The notes: generated by a model not told the origin, from the sequence alone. A stretch of 64,000 bases of DNA from Caenibius tardaugens NBRC 16725 (GCF_003860345.1 NZ_CP034179.1:2154001-2218000), one strand, 5' to 3'; positions 8,768 through 17,678 are shown, counted from the first letter of the stretch. Program-made: numbers and translations.

Positions 8768-9397
8768 ATGAAGATGATAGCCGCCTCTGTTCCCGACCGG
8801 GTCATGAAGCGCGTCCGCGCCAGCGGACGCGGCAGCGTCTTCACGCCCAGCGACTTCCTGACCGTTGCCGCCCGCCCGTCTGTTGACCAGGCCCTCTCCC
8901 GTCTGGTGAAGGGCGGACAGCTCCGCCGACTTGCGCGAGGGCTCTACGACTTTCCGAAGCTGCACCCGAAGCTCGGGGCGCTGTCGCCCGCACCGGACGA
9001 TGTCGCCCACGCCCTTGCCCGGGAGACCGGCTCGCAGATGCAGATCGCCGGCGCGCGGGCAGCGAACGCGCTCGGCCTTTCGACGCAAGTCCCGGCACAA
9101 AGCACTTATCTGACCGATGGCCCGTCGCGGCGCGTCGTGCTGGGAAAGCGCGTCGTGGATCTTCGCCACGCCTCGCCCAAGCATCTGATCGCACCGGGCA
9201 GCCCCGCCGGGACGGTGGTTCAAGCGCTTCGCCATGTCGGCCCCGTTCGGGCGGCTGACGTCGCGCAGGTCGCGGCGCGCCGGCTTTCGGCCAACGACAA
9301 GAAGACGCTGGCCTCAACCGCCCTTCAAGCGCCTGCCTGGATGCGGCCCACGCTCGTCTCGATCGCCAACGCAGCGGTGGCCGATATCGATGGATGA
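8768..9397 (+). CDS. abiEi: AbiEi-type antitoxin / transcriptional regulator (DUF6088-like)
   Basis: This 209-residue protein has an N-terminal winged-helix part (about 1-70: DRVMKRVRASGRGSVFTPSD, then ARGLYDFPKLHP) and a C-terminal domain with the conserved RRVVLGKRVVDLRH segment. That pattern is typical of the AbiEi/DUF6088 antitoxin of type IV AbiE systems, which represses the operon and antagonises the nucleotidyltransferase toxin. A second ATG at 8774 is an alternative start. The stop overlaps the partner gene by 8 bases. Because the toxin gene is truncated, this antitoxin may now be an orphan repressor. Confidence 0.85.
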   Translation: MKMIAASVPDRVMKRVRASGRGSVFTPSDFLTVAARPSVDQALSRLVKGGQLRRLARGLYDFPKLHPKLGALSPAPDDVAHALARETGSQMQIAGARAANALGLSTQVPAQSTYLTDGPSRRVVLGKRVVDLRHASPKHLIAPGSPAGTVVQALRHVGPVRAADVAQVAARRLSANDKKTLASTALQAPAWMRPTLVSIANAAVADIDG

Positions 9398-10142
9398 TGT
9401 CGCCCGCCTTCCCACCGACGATCGCGCAGCTCTCTTCGGGGAGACCGGCGCCGGCCGGGGCGTCGCCGACACGATCATCGAAAAGGACTTCTGGGTCTGT
9501 TGGAGCCTGAAGCGCCTGTTCGATCTGCCGAAGGGCACCATGGCGACCCTCGTCTTCAAGGGCGGCACGTCGCTCTCCAAGGCGTTCAACGCCATTCGCC
9601 GGTTCTCCGAGGACATCGACCTGTCGTTCGACCGTGCCGAACTCGGATACACCGGCGAGCGCGACCCCGAGAAGGAGGGGATCAGCAGGAAGCAGGCGGC
9701 CCGGCTGATCGACGACCTGGTCAGCGACGTCGAGCGGCACATCGCCGAGAAACTTCTCCCGGCGCTCCGCGCCGCGATCGTCGAACAACTTGGCGAGCCC
9801 ACCAACGGCGAGTGGTCGCTAGAGGTGGACGCTGGCGACGCTCAAACCGTCAACTTTCACTATCCCACCGCGCTGCCTGCCGCCGAATACGAAGGCATGG
9901 CCTACATCACCCCACGGGTAAAATTCGAGCTCGGCGCGCGCGGCGATCCCTGGCCGACCGAGGAAAAAGTCATCCGCCCCTACGCGGCCGACGACTATCC
10001 GGACTTCTTCACCGATCCCGACACCAGCGTGACTGTGCTGTCAGCGCGGCGGACCTTCTGGGAGAAGGCGACTGCGCTACATGCGGAGGCGCATCTCCGC
10101 GCTGTATCGTATGGGACCTCGCAGAAGTCGAAACTTGGCTGA
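9390..10142 (+). CDS. abiEii: AbiEii-type nucleotidyltransferase toxin, C-terminally truncated
   Basis: ATG at 9390 overlaps the AbiEi stop and gives 250 residues, shorter than the roughly 300 usual for this family. The nucleotidyltransferase core is present: KDFWVCWSLKRLF, then FKGGTSLSKAF and RFSEDIDLSFDR with the D-x-D metal pair. The family normally continues after FWEKATALHAE into a conserved R/H/Y-rich domain. Here the similarity stops at about base 10085 and runs into 18 unrelated codons that come from an AlpA-like gene in another frame. The toxin is therefore probably inactive, although the catalytic pair is retained. Confidence 0.8.
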   Translation: MDDVARLPTDDRAALFGETGAGRGVADTIIEKDFWVCWSLKRLFDLPKGTMATLVFKGGTSLSKAFNAIRRFSEDIDLSFDRAELGYTGERDPEKEGISRKQAARLIDDLVSDVERHIAEKLLPALRAAIVEQLGEPTNGEWSLEVDAGDAQTVNFHYPTALPAAEYEGMAYITPRVKFELGARGDPWPTEEKVIRPYAADDYPDFFTDPDTSVTVLSARRTFWEKATALHAEAHLRAVSYGTSQKSKLG

Positions 10143-10246
10143 TGGCCCGGCGGACCTCTCCAATCCGCCGCGCACAACATCCTGACGTGTCGAAGAGAAA
10201 GTCGCGTCCGGTTAAAGGGCGGGATCAAGCTCGACCAAGGGCATAG
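10088..10246 (+). pseudogene. 3' remnant of an AlpA-family excisionase/regulator
   Basis: In the frame beginning at 10082 the bases encode ASPRCIVWDLAEVETWLMAR and then a basic tail ending at the TAG at 10244-10246. SPR, then a tryptophan, then AEVxxWLxAR is the usual C-terminus of AlpA-type winged regulators, which sit next to P4-type integrases. The N-terminal half is missing and the upstream bases belong to abiEii. The end overlaps the 3' end of the integrase gene on the other strand. A deletion joining the two genes explains the junction. Confidence 0.55.
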
Positions 10247-11468
10247 ACGGCGGTAGCAGAGTGGGCACGTGTTTCCGTCCATCGATCCACGCATCGACGA
10301 TGTCTGCCCACTCCTGCATCATGTGGCGACGCTGAACCTCGTACTCTGCCTTGTTGTAAACGCCACGCGATGATCTGCCGTCTTCGTGAGCAAGGCACTT
10401 CTCAATCCAATCCCGATTGAAGCCTAGTTCATTCAGCAGCGTCGAGCCCGTTCGCCGCAGGTCATGGACCGTAAATGGCTCGAGCGGCAGGCCATCTTGT
10501 TTAGCCTGGTCCACTACCGAGTAGGTCACCCGGTTGAAGGTCGCTCGAGACATTGGAGCATCGGCATCATAGCGGGATGGCAGCAGATACCGGGAGTTAC
10601 CCGCGCAGGTCTTGAGAGCGATCATGATATCCAGCGCTTGGCGGCATAGATAGACGTTGTGCGCCTTTGACCGCTTCATCCGCTCTTTTGGAATCGTCCA
10701 AACCGCGTTTTCAAAATCGACTTCGTCCCATACCGCGTCTTGCAACTCGCTCTTGCGCACCATCGTCAACAGGAAGAGCCTCATCCCCAGGCGGATCGTC
10801 GGCAGCGTGGCGACCTTTTCGAGTTCCTTCAGCAACACTCGGATTTCGGCAGGCGACAGAGCCCGATCCTTAGGCGCAAACGTGGCGATCGATGCCGGTC
10901 CGACGTCGTCCGCTGGGTTGGCGACCTTCTCGCCATGCAAGATCGCGAAGCCGTAGACTTGCTTGAGGATGTCCCGGACGTGGATCGCCGTCGCCGGCGC
11001 GCCGCGATCGACAATCTTGCCGCACTGAGCGCGCAGATCGTCTGGCGTAATCTCGGTGAGCAATCGGTTGCGCCAGACTGGCAATAGCTCTCGCTCGAAA
11101 ATCGAGCGACGCATCGCTCGAGTGCTGTCGGCCATCGGCGCGTTCACCAGCCATTTTTCGCCGAACTCGCCAAAGCTTTTCGCTTCCTTGATACGACGTT
11201 TCGCACGCTGCTTTTCAATGGCCGGCGACCGGCCCTCGTTAATTGCCCGCTTCGCGTCCAGACACAGCTCTCGGGCTCGCGCCAGCGATACCCCGTCTCG
11301 CCCGTACTTGCCGAGATAGACCGTCTCGCGGCGTCCATTGAGCCGATAGTCCAGTCGAAAAGAAAGCGCGCCCGATGGCGCAACGCGCACGTACATGCCG
11401 TCGCGATCAGTCACCTTGTAAATTTTATCCTTAGGCTTCAGAGCCTTAATTGCTGCATCCGTCAGCAT
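10212..11468 (-). CDS. P4-type tyrosine integrase (Arm DNA-binding + catalytic domain)
   Basis: ATG at 11468 gives 418 residues beginning MLTDAAIKALKPKDKIYKVT, the usual N-terminus of the DUF4102 arm-binding domain. A core-binding domain follows (about 95-195). The catalytic domain has the tyrosine-recombinase residues: R in TMVRKSEL, H-x-x-R in HDLRRTGST, H in CLAHEDG and the nucleophile Y in GVYNKAEY. A longer frame starting at 11498 would run through an AAAAAAGTACCGTCA repeat and is less likely. The gene points away from guaA, whose 3' end is the probable integration site. The enzyme should catalyse integration and excision of the 8424-11778 element. Confidence 0.92.
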   Translation of the reverse strand: MLTDAAIKALKPKDKIYKVTDRDGMYVRVAPSGALSFRLDYRLNGRRETVYLGKYGRDGVSLARARELCLDAKRAINEGRSPAIEKQRAKRRIKEAKSFGEFGEKWLVNAPMADSTRAMRRSIFERELLPVWRNRLLTEITPDDLRAQCGKIVDRGAPATAIHVRDILKQVYGFAILHGEKVANPADDVGPASIATFAPKDRALSPAEIRVLLKELEKVATLPTIRLGMRLFLLTMVRKSELQDAVWDEVDFENAVWTIPKERMKRSKAHNVYLCRQALDIMIALKTCAGNSRYLLPSRYDADAPMSRATFNRVTYSVVDQAKQDGLPLEPFTVHDLRRTGSTLLNELGFNRDWIEKCLAHEDGRSSRGVYNKAEYEVQRRHMMQEWADIVDAWIDGRKHVPTLLPPSMPLVELDPAL

Positions 11469-11482
11469 CGTGGACCACCTCC

Positions 11483-11497
11483 AAAAAAGTACCGTCA
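11483..11497 (+). repeat. candidate arm-type integrase site
   Basis: AAAAAAGTACCGTCA lies 14 bases upstream of the integrase start codon and is identical over 15 bases to 11554-11568. Its position over the integrase promoter suggests that integrase binding could also repress its own gene. Confidence 0.55.
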
Positions 11498-11553
11498 CGC
11501 GGCTTTGGGGGCTCTCGTCGGAAAAGTCTGCGTATTGTCAGCAGCTTAGCGTT

Positions 11554-11596
11554 AAAAAAGTACCGTCAGGAGCCTCAACTATGCTGACGGTACTTT
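11554..11596 (+). repeat. paired arm-type sites forming a 12-bp inverted repeat
   Basis: AAAAAAGTACCGTCA at 11554-11568 is followed by the inverted copy TGACGGTACTTT at 11585-11596, giving perfect 12-bp arms around 16 bases. With 11483-11497 and 8648-8660 this makes four copies in the element. A role as integrase or excisionase binding sites is inferred from repetition and location. Confidence 0.55.
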
Positions 11597-11725
11597 CAAA
11601 TTTTGTGGGGATCAATATGGGCAAGGTCCGTCACAGGGGCCGACGGATGCGTTCTTTGCCCACCGATAGGCCCCGAAAGGTGGCGAAGGAATTATTTATT
11701 TTTATCAACGCCTTAGAGCGAACCA

Positions 11726-11747
11726 GGGCGTAGTTTCGGATACGCCC
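11726..11747 (+). repeat. short palindrome and inverted partner of 8404-8421
   Basis: GGGCGTA and TACGCCC pair around 8 bases. The first 18 bases are the inverted copy of 8404-8421. It lies directly downstream of guaA on the guaA strand but has no U-run, so it is not a convincing terminator. Confidence 0.5.
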
Positions 11748-11760
11748 GGATAGGCAAAAA

Positions 11761-11778
11761 TCATTCCCACTCGATCGT
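11761..11778 (-). repeat. guaA-proximal attachment core
   Basis: The last 18 bases of guaA, TCATTCCCACTCGATCGT on the plus strand, are the proposed crossover region. Integration here keeps guaA intact because the element supplies or preserves the gene end. Confidence 0.55.
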
Positions 11779-13323
11779 GCCCGGCGGCTTCGACGTGAAG
11801 TCGTAAACCACGCGGTTGATGCCCTTCACCTCGTTGATGATGCGGGTGGCCACCCGGCTGAGGAAGGCGGCATCGAAGGGATAGATATCCGCCGTCATGC
11901 CATCGGTGCTGGTGACGGCGCGCAGGGCGCAAACGCTGTCATACGTGCGGTGATCGCCCATCACGCCCACGGTCTTCACCGGCAGCAGCACGGCAAAGGC
12001 TTGCCAGATCGCATCGTAAAGGCCCGCATTGCGGATTTCTTCGAGATAGATCGCGTCCGCCTTGCGCAGGATGTCGCAGCGTTCCTTGGTCACTTCGCCG
12101 GGGATGCGGATGGCAAGGCCCGGGCCGGGGAACGGATGACGGCCAACGAAGATTTCGGGCAGGCCCAATTCACGGCCCAGCACGCGGACTTCATCCTTGA
12201 ACAGTTCGCGCAGCGGTTCGACCAGCTTCATGTTCATGCGTTCGGGCAGCCCGCCCACGTTGTGGTGGCTCTTGATCGTGACCGAAGGCCCACCGGTGAA
12301 CGACACGGATTCGATCACATCGGGATAGAGCGTGCCCTGCGCGAGGAAATCGGCGCCGCCGATCTTCTTGGCCTCTGCCTCGAACACGTCGATGAAGGTC
12401 TTGCCGATGAACTTGCGCTTCGCCTCGGGGTCGGTGACGCCCGCCAGACCGTTCAGGAACAGCGTGGCCGCATCCACGTGGACCAGCGGGATATTGTAAT
12501 GGCCGCGGAACAGGCTGACGACCTGTTCGGCCTCGCCCATGCGCAGAATGCCGCCATCGACGAAGACGCAGGTCAGCTGATCGCCGATCGCCTCGTGGAT
12601 CAGCAGGGCCGCCACAGCGGAATCGACCCCGCCCGACAGCCCGCAGATGACCTTGCCATCACCCACCTGCGCGCGGATTTCCTCGATCTTGGTCTTGCGG
12701 AATTCGGCCATCGTCCAGTCGCCGGAAAGGCCGCAGACGTGGCGCACGAAGTTTTTCAGCAGCTTGCTGCCATCGGGCGTGTGCACCACTTCGGGGTGGA
12801 ACTGCATCGCATAGATGCGGCGTTCATCATCCGCGACCACGGCAAACGGGGCGCCGGGGCTGGAGGCCACAGGGCGGAAGCCGGGGGCAAGGCGGGTCAC
12901 CTTGTCGCCATGGCTCATCCATACCTGATGGCTTTCTTCCTTGTGCCACAGCCCGTTGAACAGCACGCAGGTGTCTTCGATGGCGATGAAGGCACGACCG
13001 AATTCACCGGCATCGCCCGCCTGCACTTCGCCGCCCAGTTGCTGCATCAGCGCCTGTTGGCCGTAACAGATGCCCAGCATCGGCAACCCGCTGTCGAGAA
13101 TGGCCTGCGGGATGCGCGGGCCGCTTTCTTCCGTCACCGAAGCCGGGCCGCCCGACAGGATGATGCCCTTGGGCTGCATCCGCTGGAACGCCGCCTCGGC
13201 GCTGCCGAACGGGGCGATTTCGGAATAGACGCCCGCTTCGCGTACGCGACGGGCGATGAGCTGGGTCACCTGGCTGCCGAAATCGACAATCAGGATGGAA
13301 TCGGGGAGGTGTGCTGCGTCCAT
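11761..13323 (-). CDS. guaA: GMP synthase (glutamine-hydrolysing)
   Basis: This 520-residue protein is the full-length two-domain enzyme that converts XMP to GMP using ATP and glutamine in the cytosol. The class I glutamine amidotransferase domain has the nucleophile C86 in GICYGQQ, and the triad histidine and glutamate lie in QFHPEVVHT. The ATP-pyrophosphatase domain has the P-loop [13 protein letters not shown]. The C-terminal dimerisation domain ends in the conserved GTIEWE, which provides the target for island integration. It is divergent from argB across 196 bases that should contain both promoters. Confidence 0.98.
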   Translation of the reverse strand: MDAAHLPDSILIVDFGSQVTQLIARRVREAGVYSEIAPFGSAEAAFQRMQPKGIILSGGPASVTEESGPRIPQAILDSGLPMLGICYGQQALMQQLGGEVQAGDAGEFGRAFIAIEDTCVLFNGLWHKEESHQVWMSHGDKVTRLAPGFRPVASSPGAPFAVVADDERRIYAMQFHPEVVHTPDGSKLLKNFVRHVCGLSGDWTMAEFRKTKIEEIRAQVGDGKVICGLSGGVDSAVAALLIHEAIGDQLTCVFVDGGILRMGEAEQVVSLFRGHYNIPLVHVDAATLFLNGLAGVTDPEAKRKFIGKTFIDVFEAEAKKIGGADFLAQGTLYPDVIESVSFTGGPSVTIKSHHNVGGLPERMNMKLVEPLRELFKDEVRVLGRELGLPEIFVGRHPFPGPGLAIRIPGEVTKERCDILRKADAIYLEEIRNAGLYDAIWQAFAVLLPVKTVGVMGDHRTYDSVCALRAVTSTDGMTADIYPFDAAFLSRVATRIINEVKGINRVVYDFTSKPPGTIEWE

Positions 13324-13519
13324 GGCGGTTCCGTTAGGTTGCTGCCGCGCGCAAGTCCAGCGGGTGCGTGATGCCGGTCGCGTTCCTGCGCGGGTTTCTT
13401 TCGACCCACTTTCGCACCGCTTTCCTTATCGCTAGGGCGTCACTCCTGTTCTCCCGGCGATTCTGTGGCGCGGGGGACCATCCGGGGACACCGGGGGCAA
13501 TGGAAGGAAGGACTGCGGC

Positions 13520-14416
13520 ATGAGTGCGGTGGACACCAAGGCAATGCTGGCGAAAGCCGAAGTGCTGATCGAGGCGCTGCCTTACATGCGACGCTATGCC
13601 GGCAGCACGTTCGTGGTGAAGTACGGTGGCCATGCCATGGGCGATCCCGAAGCCGCGCGCGATTTTGCCGAAGATATCGTGCTGCTCAAGGCGGTGGGTA
13701 TCAACCCGGTGGTGGTGCATGGCGGCGGTCCGCAGATCGGCGCGATGCTGAAGAAGCTGGGTGTCGAATCCACTTTCGTCGATGGCCTGCGCGTCACCGA
13801 CAAGGCCACCGCCGAAGTCGCGGAAATGGTCCTGTCGGGCCGGATCAACAAGGAACTGGTCACCTGGATCGCCAATGCCGGGGGCAAGGCGCTGGGCATT
13901 TCGGGCAAGGATGGCGGGCTGGTTACCGCGACCAAGGTCGCCCGGACGACCAAGGACCCGGACAGCAATATCGAACAGGCGGTTGATCTGGGCTTCGTCG
14001 GTGAACCGAGCCGGGTGGATACTACGATCCTCGAAACGGCGAGCGGTGCGGGCATGATTCCGGTGGTTGCCCCGATCGGCGCCGGGGAAGATGGCCATAC
14101 CTACAATATCAACGCCGATACCATGGCCGGGGCGATCGCTGCCGCACTGGGGGCATCGCGGCTGTTCCTGCTGACCGATGTTCCCGGTGTGCTCGACAAG
14201 GAGAAGGTCCTCCTCACCGATTTGCGCCCGTCGGATGTCAAACGGCTGAAGGATGACGGCACGATCACCGGCGGGATGATTCCCAAGCTGGAAACCTGCG
14301 TCCACGCGGTGGAGGCCGGATGCGAGGCGGCGGTTATTCTCGATGGCCGGGTCCCGCATGCCATGCTGCTCGAAATCTTTACGTCCAAGGGTGCGGGCAC
14401 GCTGATCCGCGCCTGA
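13520..14416 (+). CDS. argB: acetylglutamate kinase
   Basis: This 298-residue enzyme phosphorylates N-acetyl-L-glutamate in the second step of arginine synthesis. Visible family signatures are [12 protein letters not shown] near residue 30, [11 protein letters not shown] near 70 for nucleotide and substrate binding, [20 protein letters not shown], and the C-terminal [10 protein letters not shown] and [13 protein letters not shown]. The N-terminal extension before the kinase core and the late GGMIPK region are typical of arginine-inhibited forms, so feedback inhibition is likely. A GGAAGGA ribosome site precedes ATG 13520. Confidence 0.97.
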   Translation: MSAVDTKAMLAKAEVLIEALPYMRRYAGSTFVVKYGGHAMGDPEAARDFAEDIVLLKAVGINPVVVHGGGPQIGAMLKKLGVESTFVDGLRVTDKATAEVAEMVLSGRINKELVTWIANAGGKALGISGKDGGLVTATKVARTTKDPDSNIEQAVDLGFVGEPSRVDTTILETASGAGMIPVVAPIGAGEDGHTYNINADTMAGAIAAALGASRLFLLTDVPGVLDKEKVLLTDLRPSDVKRLKDDGTITGGMIPKLETCVHAVEAGCEAAVILDGRVPHAMLLEIFTSKGAGTLIRA

Positions 14417-14469
14417 CGACAGGGCGCGTCAACCGGAACCGGCAGGCGCGCCCATGCGTTGCCTGTACC

Positions 14470-15027
14470 ATGACCGTGCGCCTTGTCCCGTTTGCTATCG
14501 CGGCGGCCCTGCTGGCTGTGCTGGTCGGGTGCGATCGGCAGGATTCGTCGCAACCGGTGCAGGGGTCCGAATCCACACCCCCATCCACGGGGCAGACAGG
14601 CGATCACCCGCAGGTTTCGGTTTCCACCGCATCGGGCGGGGCGGCGGCCACCTCTGCGGCGCCGGATTATGCGGCCCTCGAACAGGTGCGCGATCCGGCA
14701 CGCATTCTACGCTTCCTTGGGGATGCACTGGCGGACAGGCGGTGGAACGATGCCGCCCGCGCCTGGGGCGAGGCTGGCTCCGCCAGCGCCGCGACCTTGC
14801 AGGAACGCTTTGCCGCCGGTGCGCCCATCACCTTGACTTTCGGGCAGGGCGAAACCGAAGGCGCGGCGGGTTCTCTATATTATTCGGTGCCTTACACCTT
14901 GCGGCGGAGCGACGGCAGCGCAGAGACGGGCACGATCACCTTGCGCCGGGTGAACAATGTGCCGGGCGCGACCCCGGCATCGTTGCGCTGGCATGTGGCC
15001 AGTATGGAACCCGGCAGCGCGCAATAG
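14470..15027 (+). CDS. putative lipoprotein of unknown function
   Basis: This 185-residue protein starts at ATG 14470 with MTVRLVPFAIAAALLAVLVG followed by cysteine at position 21 (LVGC), a standard lipobox for lipidation and export. A low-complexity Ser/Thr/Gly/Gln linker (about 22-70) leads to a globular C-terminal domain with alternating strands (ITLTFGQGETEG, then TGTITLRRVNN). I do not recognise the family. The gene follows argB by 53 bases and precedes yggT in the same direction, so it may be cotranscribed. Anchoring to the inner or outer membrane is unknown. Confidence 0.7.
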   Translation: MTVRLVPFAIAAALLAVLVGCDRQDSSQPVQGSESTPPSTGQTGDHPQVSVSTASGGAAATSAAPDYAALEQVRDPARILRFLGDALADRRWNDAARAWGEAGSASAATLQERFAAGAPITLTFGQGETEGAAGSLYYSVPYTLRRSDGSAETGTITLRRVNNVPGATPASLRWHVASMEPGSAQ

Positions 15028-15126
15028 GCGCGCTTTTCCCAACGCGGCGCTTGCCCCTGTGGGGCGGGCTCGGCTAACAGGCCTGCACAAGCGGGCCTGT
15101 GTCCGCCATCATAGAGAGACCCGCGC

Positions 15127-15417
15127 GTGATTCTCCTCACCATAGCCCAAATTCTCGACCTGCTGATTTCGGTCGTCGTGACGCTGGTGATTGTCCAGTT
15201 CGTCCTCAGTCTGCTGATTGCCTTCAATGTCGTGAACATGAGCAACCAGTTCGTGGCGGCCATCTGGACCGCGCTGAATGCCCTGCTCCAGCCTTTGCTG
15301 TCGCCGATCCGCAAGATCATGCCCAATACCGGATCGATCGACTTTTCGCCGCTGGTGCTGATTATCGGTCTGCAAGTGCTGCAGATCATCGTTTGGAACC
15401 TTGCGAGGACTGTGTGA
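15127..15417 (+). CDS. yggT: YggT-family membrane protein
   Basis: This 96-residue integral membrane protein has two hydrophobic segments (about 3-35 and 70-92) flanking the conserved [20 protein letters not shown] stretch, the hallmark of the family. YggT proteins are linked to osmotic stress tolerance, membrane-protein insertion or cell shape in different bacteria; a precise role is not fixed. The start is GTG 15127. The stop overlaps the folD start (GTGTGA at 15412-15417), so the two are translationally coupled. Confidence 0.88.
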   Translation: MILLTIAQILDLLISVVVTLVIVQFVLSLLIAFNVVNMSNQFVAAIWTALNALLQPLLSPIRKIMPNTGSIDFSPLVLIIGLQVLQIIVWNLARTV

Positions 15418-16310
15418 GCGCAGAATTGATTGACGGCAAAGCCTTTGCCGAAGGCCTGAGGGAAAAAGTCGGCGCGTTGGCCGCCACATTCGCAGCGAAG
15501 GCGGGGCGCAAGGCCGGTCTGGCTGTCGTGCTGGTCGGCGAAGATCCTGCCAGCCAGGTCTATGTCCGGTCCAAGGGCAAGCAGACCGTGGCCTGCGGAA
15601 TGGCCAGCTTCGAACACAAATTGCCCGCCACCGCTTCCGAAGCGGACCTGCTGGGGCTGATCGAACAGCTCAATGCCGATCGCAGCGTCGATGGCATTCT
15701 GGTGCAACTGCCGCTGCCCGACCATCTGGACGAGCAGAAGGTCATCGCCACGATTGCGCCCGACAAGGATGTGGACGGGTTCCATATCATCAATGCCGGG
15801 CGTCTGGCCGTGGGGCAGGAAGGGTTTGTCCCCTGCACGCCGCTGGGTTGCCTGATGCTGCTGAAAGACCGGCTGGGCGATCTGTCGGGCCTCGATGCGG
15901 TGGTGATCGGCCGTTCCAACATTGTCGGCAAGCCGATGGCGCAACTCCTGCTGCAGGAAAGCTGCACGGTGACCGTGGCGCATAGCCGGACGAAAGACCT
16001 GCCCGGCGTGGTGCGCCGCGCGGATATCGTGGTGGCGGCGGTGGGCCGGCCGGAAATGGTCAAGGCCGACTGGATCAAGCTCGGTGCGACCGTGATCGAC
16101 GTGGGCATCAACCGCTTGCCGCCGGAACCGGGTGCGGACAAGGGCCGGCTGGTCGGCGATGTCGATTTCGCCGGGGTGCGCGACGTGGCGGGGGCCATCA
16201 CCCCCGTACCGGGCGGGGTCGGCCCCATGACGATCGCCGTGCTCCTTCGCAACACGCTTGTCGCCGCCCATCGCAACGAAGGGGTTGCGCTGGCGGCCGG
16301 GGCGTTATGA
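15414..16310 (+). CDS. folD: bifunctional methylenetetrahydrofolate dehydrogenase/cyclohydrolase
   Basis: The start is GTG 15414, overlapping the yggT stop, and gives 298 residues. FolD oxidises 5,10-methylene-THF with NADP+ and hydrolyses the product to 10-formyl-THF, supplying one-carbon units for purines and formyl-Met. Signatures include YVRSKGKQ with the catalytic lysine near residue 50, [21 protein letters not shown] and the dinucleotide-binding [15 protein letters not shown], ending with [13 protein letters not shown]. It is in the core housekeeping run between yggT and marC. With the nearby formaldehyde operon it shares one-carbon metabolism, but there is no sign of common regulation. 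Confidence 0.97.
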   Translation: MSAELIDGKAFAEGLREKVGALAATFAAKAGRKAGLAVVLVGEDPASQVYVRSKGKQTVACGMASFEHKLPATASEADLLGLIEQLNADRSVDGILVQLPLPDHLDEQKVIATIAPDKDVDGFHIINAGRLAVGQEGFVPCTPLGCLMLLKDRLGDLSGLDAVVIGRSNIVGKPMAQLLLQESCTVTVAHSRTKDLPGVVRRADIVVAAVGRPEMVKADWIKLGATVIDVGINRLPPEPGADKGRLVGDVDFAGVRDVAGAITPVPGGVGPMTIAVLLRNTLVAAHRNEGVALAAGAL

Positions 16311-16382
16311 ACGTCTCAGCCCATCACAGGGCCGATCCTCCGGCCCATCCCCTGGCCCTGACCATGGCGGTGCGGGACTGAG

Positions 16383-17018
16383 GTGCTGGAACTGTTCGCC
16401 TCGGCCTTCATCACGCTGTTCGTCGTGATCGATCCGCCGGGGTGCGCACCAATCTTTGCCGGGCTGACCCGGGATGCCAGCCCGCACCGGCAACGCCGCA
16501 TGGCGATTCGCGCCACGGTGATCGCTTCGGCGATCCTGTTGCTGTTCGCGCTGTTTGGCGAACCGTTGCTGTCCTCGCTGCATATCGAACTCGACGCCTT
16601 CCGGATCGCGGGCGGCATCATGCTGTTCGTGATCGCGCTGGAAATGGTGTTCGAACGGCGGACACAGCGGCGGGAAGAACGGGCGGAACGGGTGCGCGCC
16701 GCGCATGACATCGATCACGAGATTGACGATGTGGCGATTTTCCCGATGGCCATGCCCATGCTGGCAGGGCCGGGGGCGATTGCTTCGGTCATGCTGTTCA
16801 TGGCGCAGGCGCAGGGGCTGGCGGCATCGCTGGCGGTGCTGGGCGCCCTGCTGGCGGTGATGCTGGTCACGCTTGTGGCCCTGATGGCAGCGGCGCCACT
16901 GATGCGGCTGTTCGGCAGCGAGGTGGAATCGGTGATCACGCGCCTTTTGGGCGTGTTGCTGGCCGCGCTGGCCGTGCAATTCGTGATTGACGGCGTGCGC
17001 GGCAGCTTTGGCCTGTAA
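16383..17018 (+). CDS. MarC-family integral membrane protein
   Basis: This 211-residue protein with about six hydrophobic helices begins at GTG 16383 with LELFASAFITLFVVIDPPG, the conserved first helix of the MarC/UPF0056 family. Further family segments are FRIAGGIMLFVIALEMVFE and FPMAMPMLAGPGAIASVML. The family was once tied to multiple antibiotic resistance, a link not supported later; the substrate is unknown. The gene follows folD by 72 bases and converges with the LON-domain gene at 17052. Confidence 0.9.
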   Translation: MLELFASAFITLFVVIDPPGCAPIFAGLTRDASPHRQRRMAIRATVIASAILLLFALFGEPLLSSLHIELDAFRIAGGIMLFVIALEMVFERRTQRREERAERVRAAHDIDHEIDDVAIFPMAMPMLAGPGAIASVMLFMAQAQGLAASLAVLGALLAVMLVTLVALMAAAPLMRLFGSEVESVITRLLGVLLAALAVQFVIDGVRGSFGL

Positions 17019-17051
17019 CCGCCTGTTCGCTGTCCCGTTTACTGCCCCGTT

Positions 17052-17678
17052 TTACTGTAACGTCACGTGATCGTCGTCGCCCGGATGGCGGCCGAAAAAT
17101 TGCATGAGCTGGACCAGCAGTTCGCAGCGATCCGACAGGTCTGACGCTTCCAGCAAGGCCTGCTTGGCCGCTGCATCGAATGGCGCGATCTGCGATACGC
17201 CGTTGATCAGCGAGACATCATCCAGTCGGCTGACCGAATCCCAATCCACGCTGTAACCTTGCAGATCGGCGAAATCGCGCGCGGCCTGTTCGAACCCCGC
17301 GCGTTCGACCGAACTGAGCGCTTCTTCTTCCGGATCGTCGATCAGTTCGGCTTCCACTTGCCGGAACGGCGTGTTTACATCGAGTTCGCGCAGCACGCGG
17401 AAGCGATGTTCGCCTTCCAGCACGATGTTGAAACGCCCGTCCTCCATCGTTTCGACATCGCCGATCCGCCCGACGCAGCCGACGGAAAAGAGCGGCGCCC
17501 CTTCCGCGGCCGCCTGTGGCTGGATCATGGCAATCCGGCGATCGCGGATCAGGGCATCGCTCACCATCGCGCGGTAACGGGGTTCGAAGATATGCAGTGG
17601 CAGGCGCAGACCCGGATAAAGGATCACGCCCGACAGCGGAAAGATCGAGAGACGCGTTGCCGACACCGGATTATCCAA
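17052..17678 (-). CDS. LON substrate-binding domain protein
   Basis: This 208-residue protein consists of the N-terminal Lon-type substrate-binding domain alone: RLSIFPLSGVILYPGLRLPL, then HIFEPRYRAMV and GCVGRIGDVETMEDGRFNI. It lacks the ATPase and protease parts. Such stand-alone proteins are common in alphaproteobacteria and may help select misfolded or damaged proteins; the biochemical role is unproven. The start overlaps the end of the thioredoxin/TPR gene by 8 bases, so both are made from one mRNA, consistent with a shared protein-quality-control job. Confidence 0.9.
   Translation of the reverse strand: MDNPVSATRLSIFPLSGVILYPGLRLPLHIFEPRYRAMVSDALIRDRRIAMIQPQAAAEGAPLFSVGCVGRIGDVETMEDGRFNIVLEGEHRFRVLRELDVNTPFRQVEAELIDDPEEEALSSVERAGFEQAARDFADLQGYSVDWDSVSRLDDVSLINGVSQIAPFDAAAKQALLEASDLSDRCELLVQLMQFFGRHPGDDDHVTLQ

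Larger units (their letters stand above)
8424..11778. mobile_element. 3.35-kb mini-island integrated at the guaA 3' end
   Basis: The proposed element is bounded by 18-bp imperfect direct repeats (8424-8441 and 11761-11778). It contains a terminator, an AbiE pair, an AlpA remnant and a P4-type integrase, with shared short repeats at both ends. The truncated toxin/AlpA junction suggests internal deletion, so it may be a decayed remnant of a larger island. The 1-8.4 kb block to its left could be an older insertion at the same site, with its far end outside the window. Boundaries are inferred. Confidence 0.55.

Noticed and set aside
11726-11747. Palindrome after guaA as its terminator
   Set aside because: The stem is only 7 bp and lacks a U-run on the guaA strand; its inverted copy at 8404 suggests another role.
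11950-13371. A 473-codon plus-strand open frame opposite guaA
   Set aside because: Antisense to a clear guaA; rich in His/Arg/Gln without motifs.
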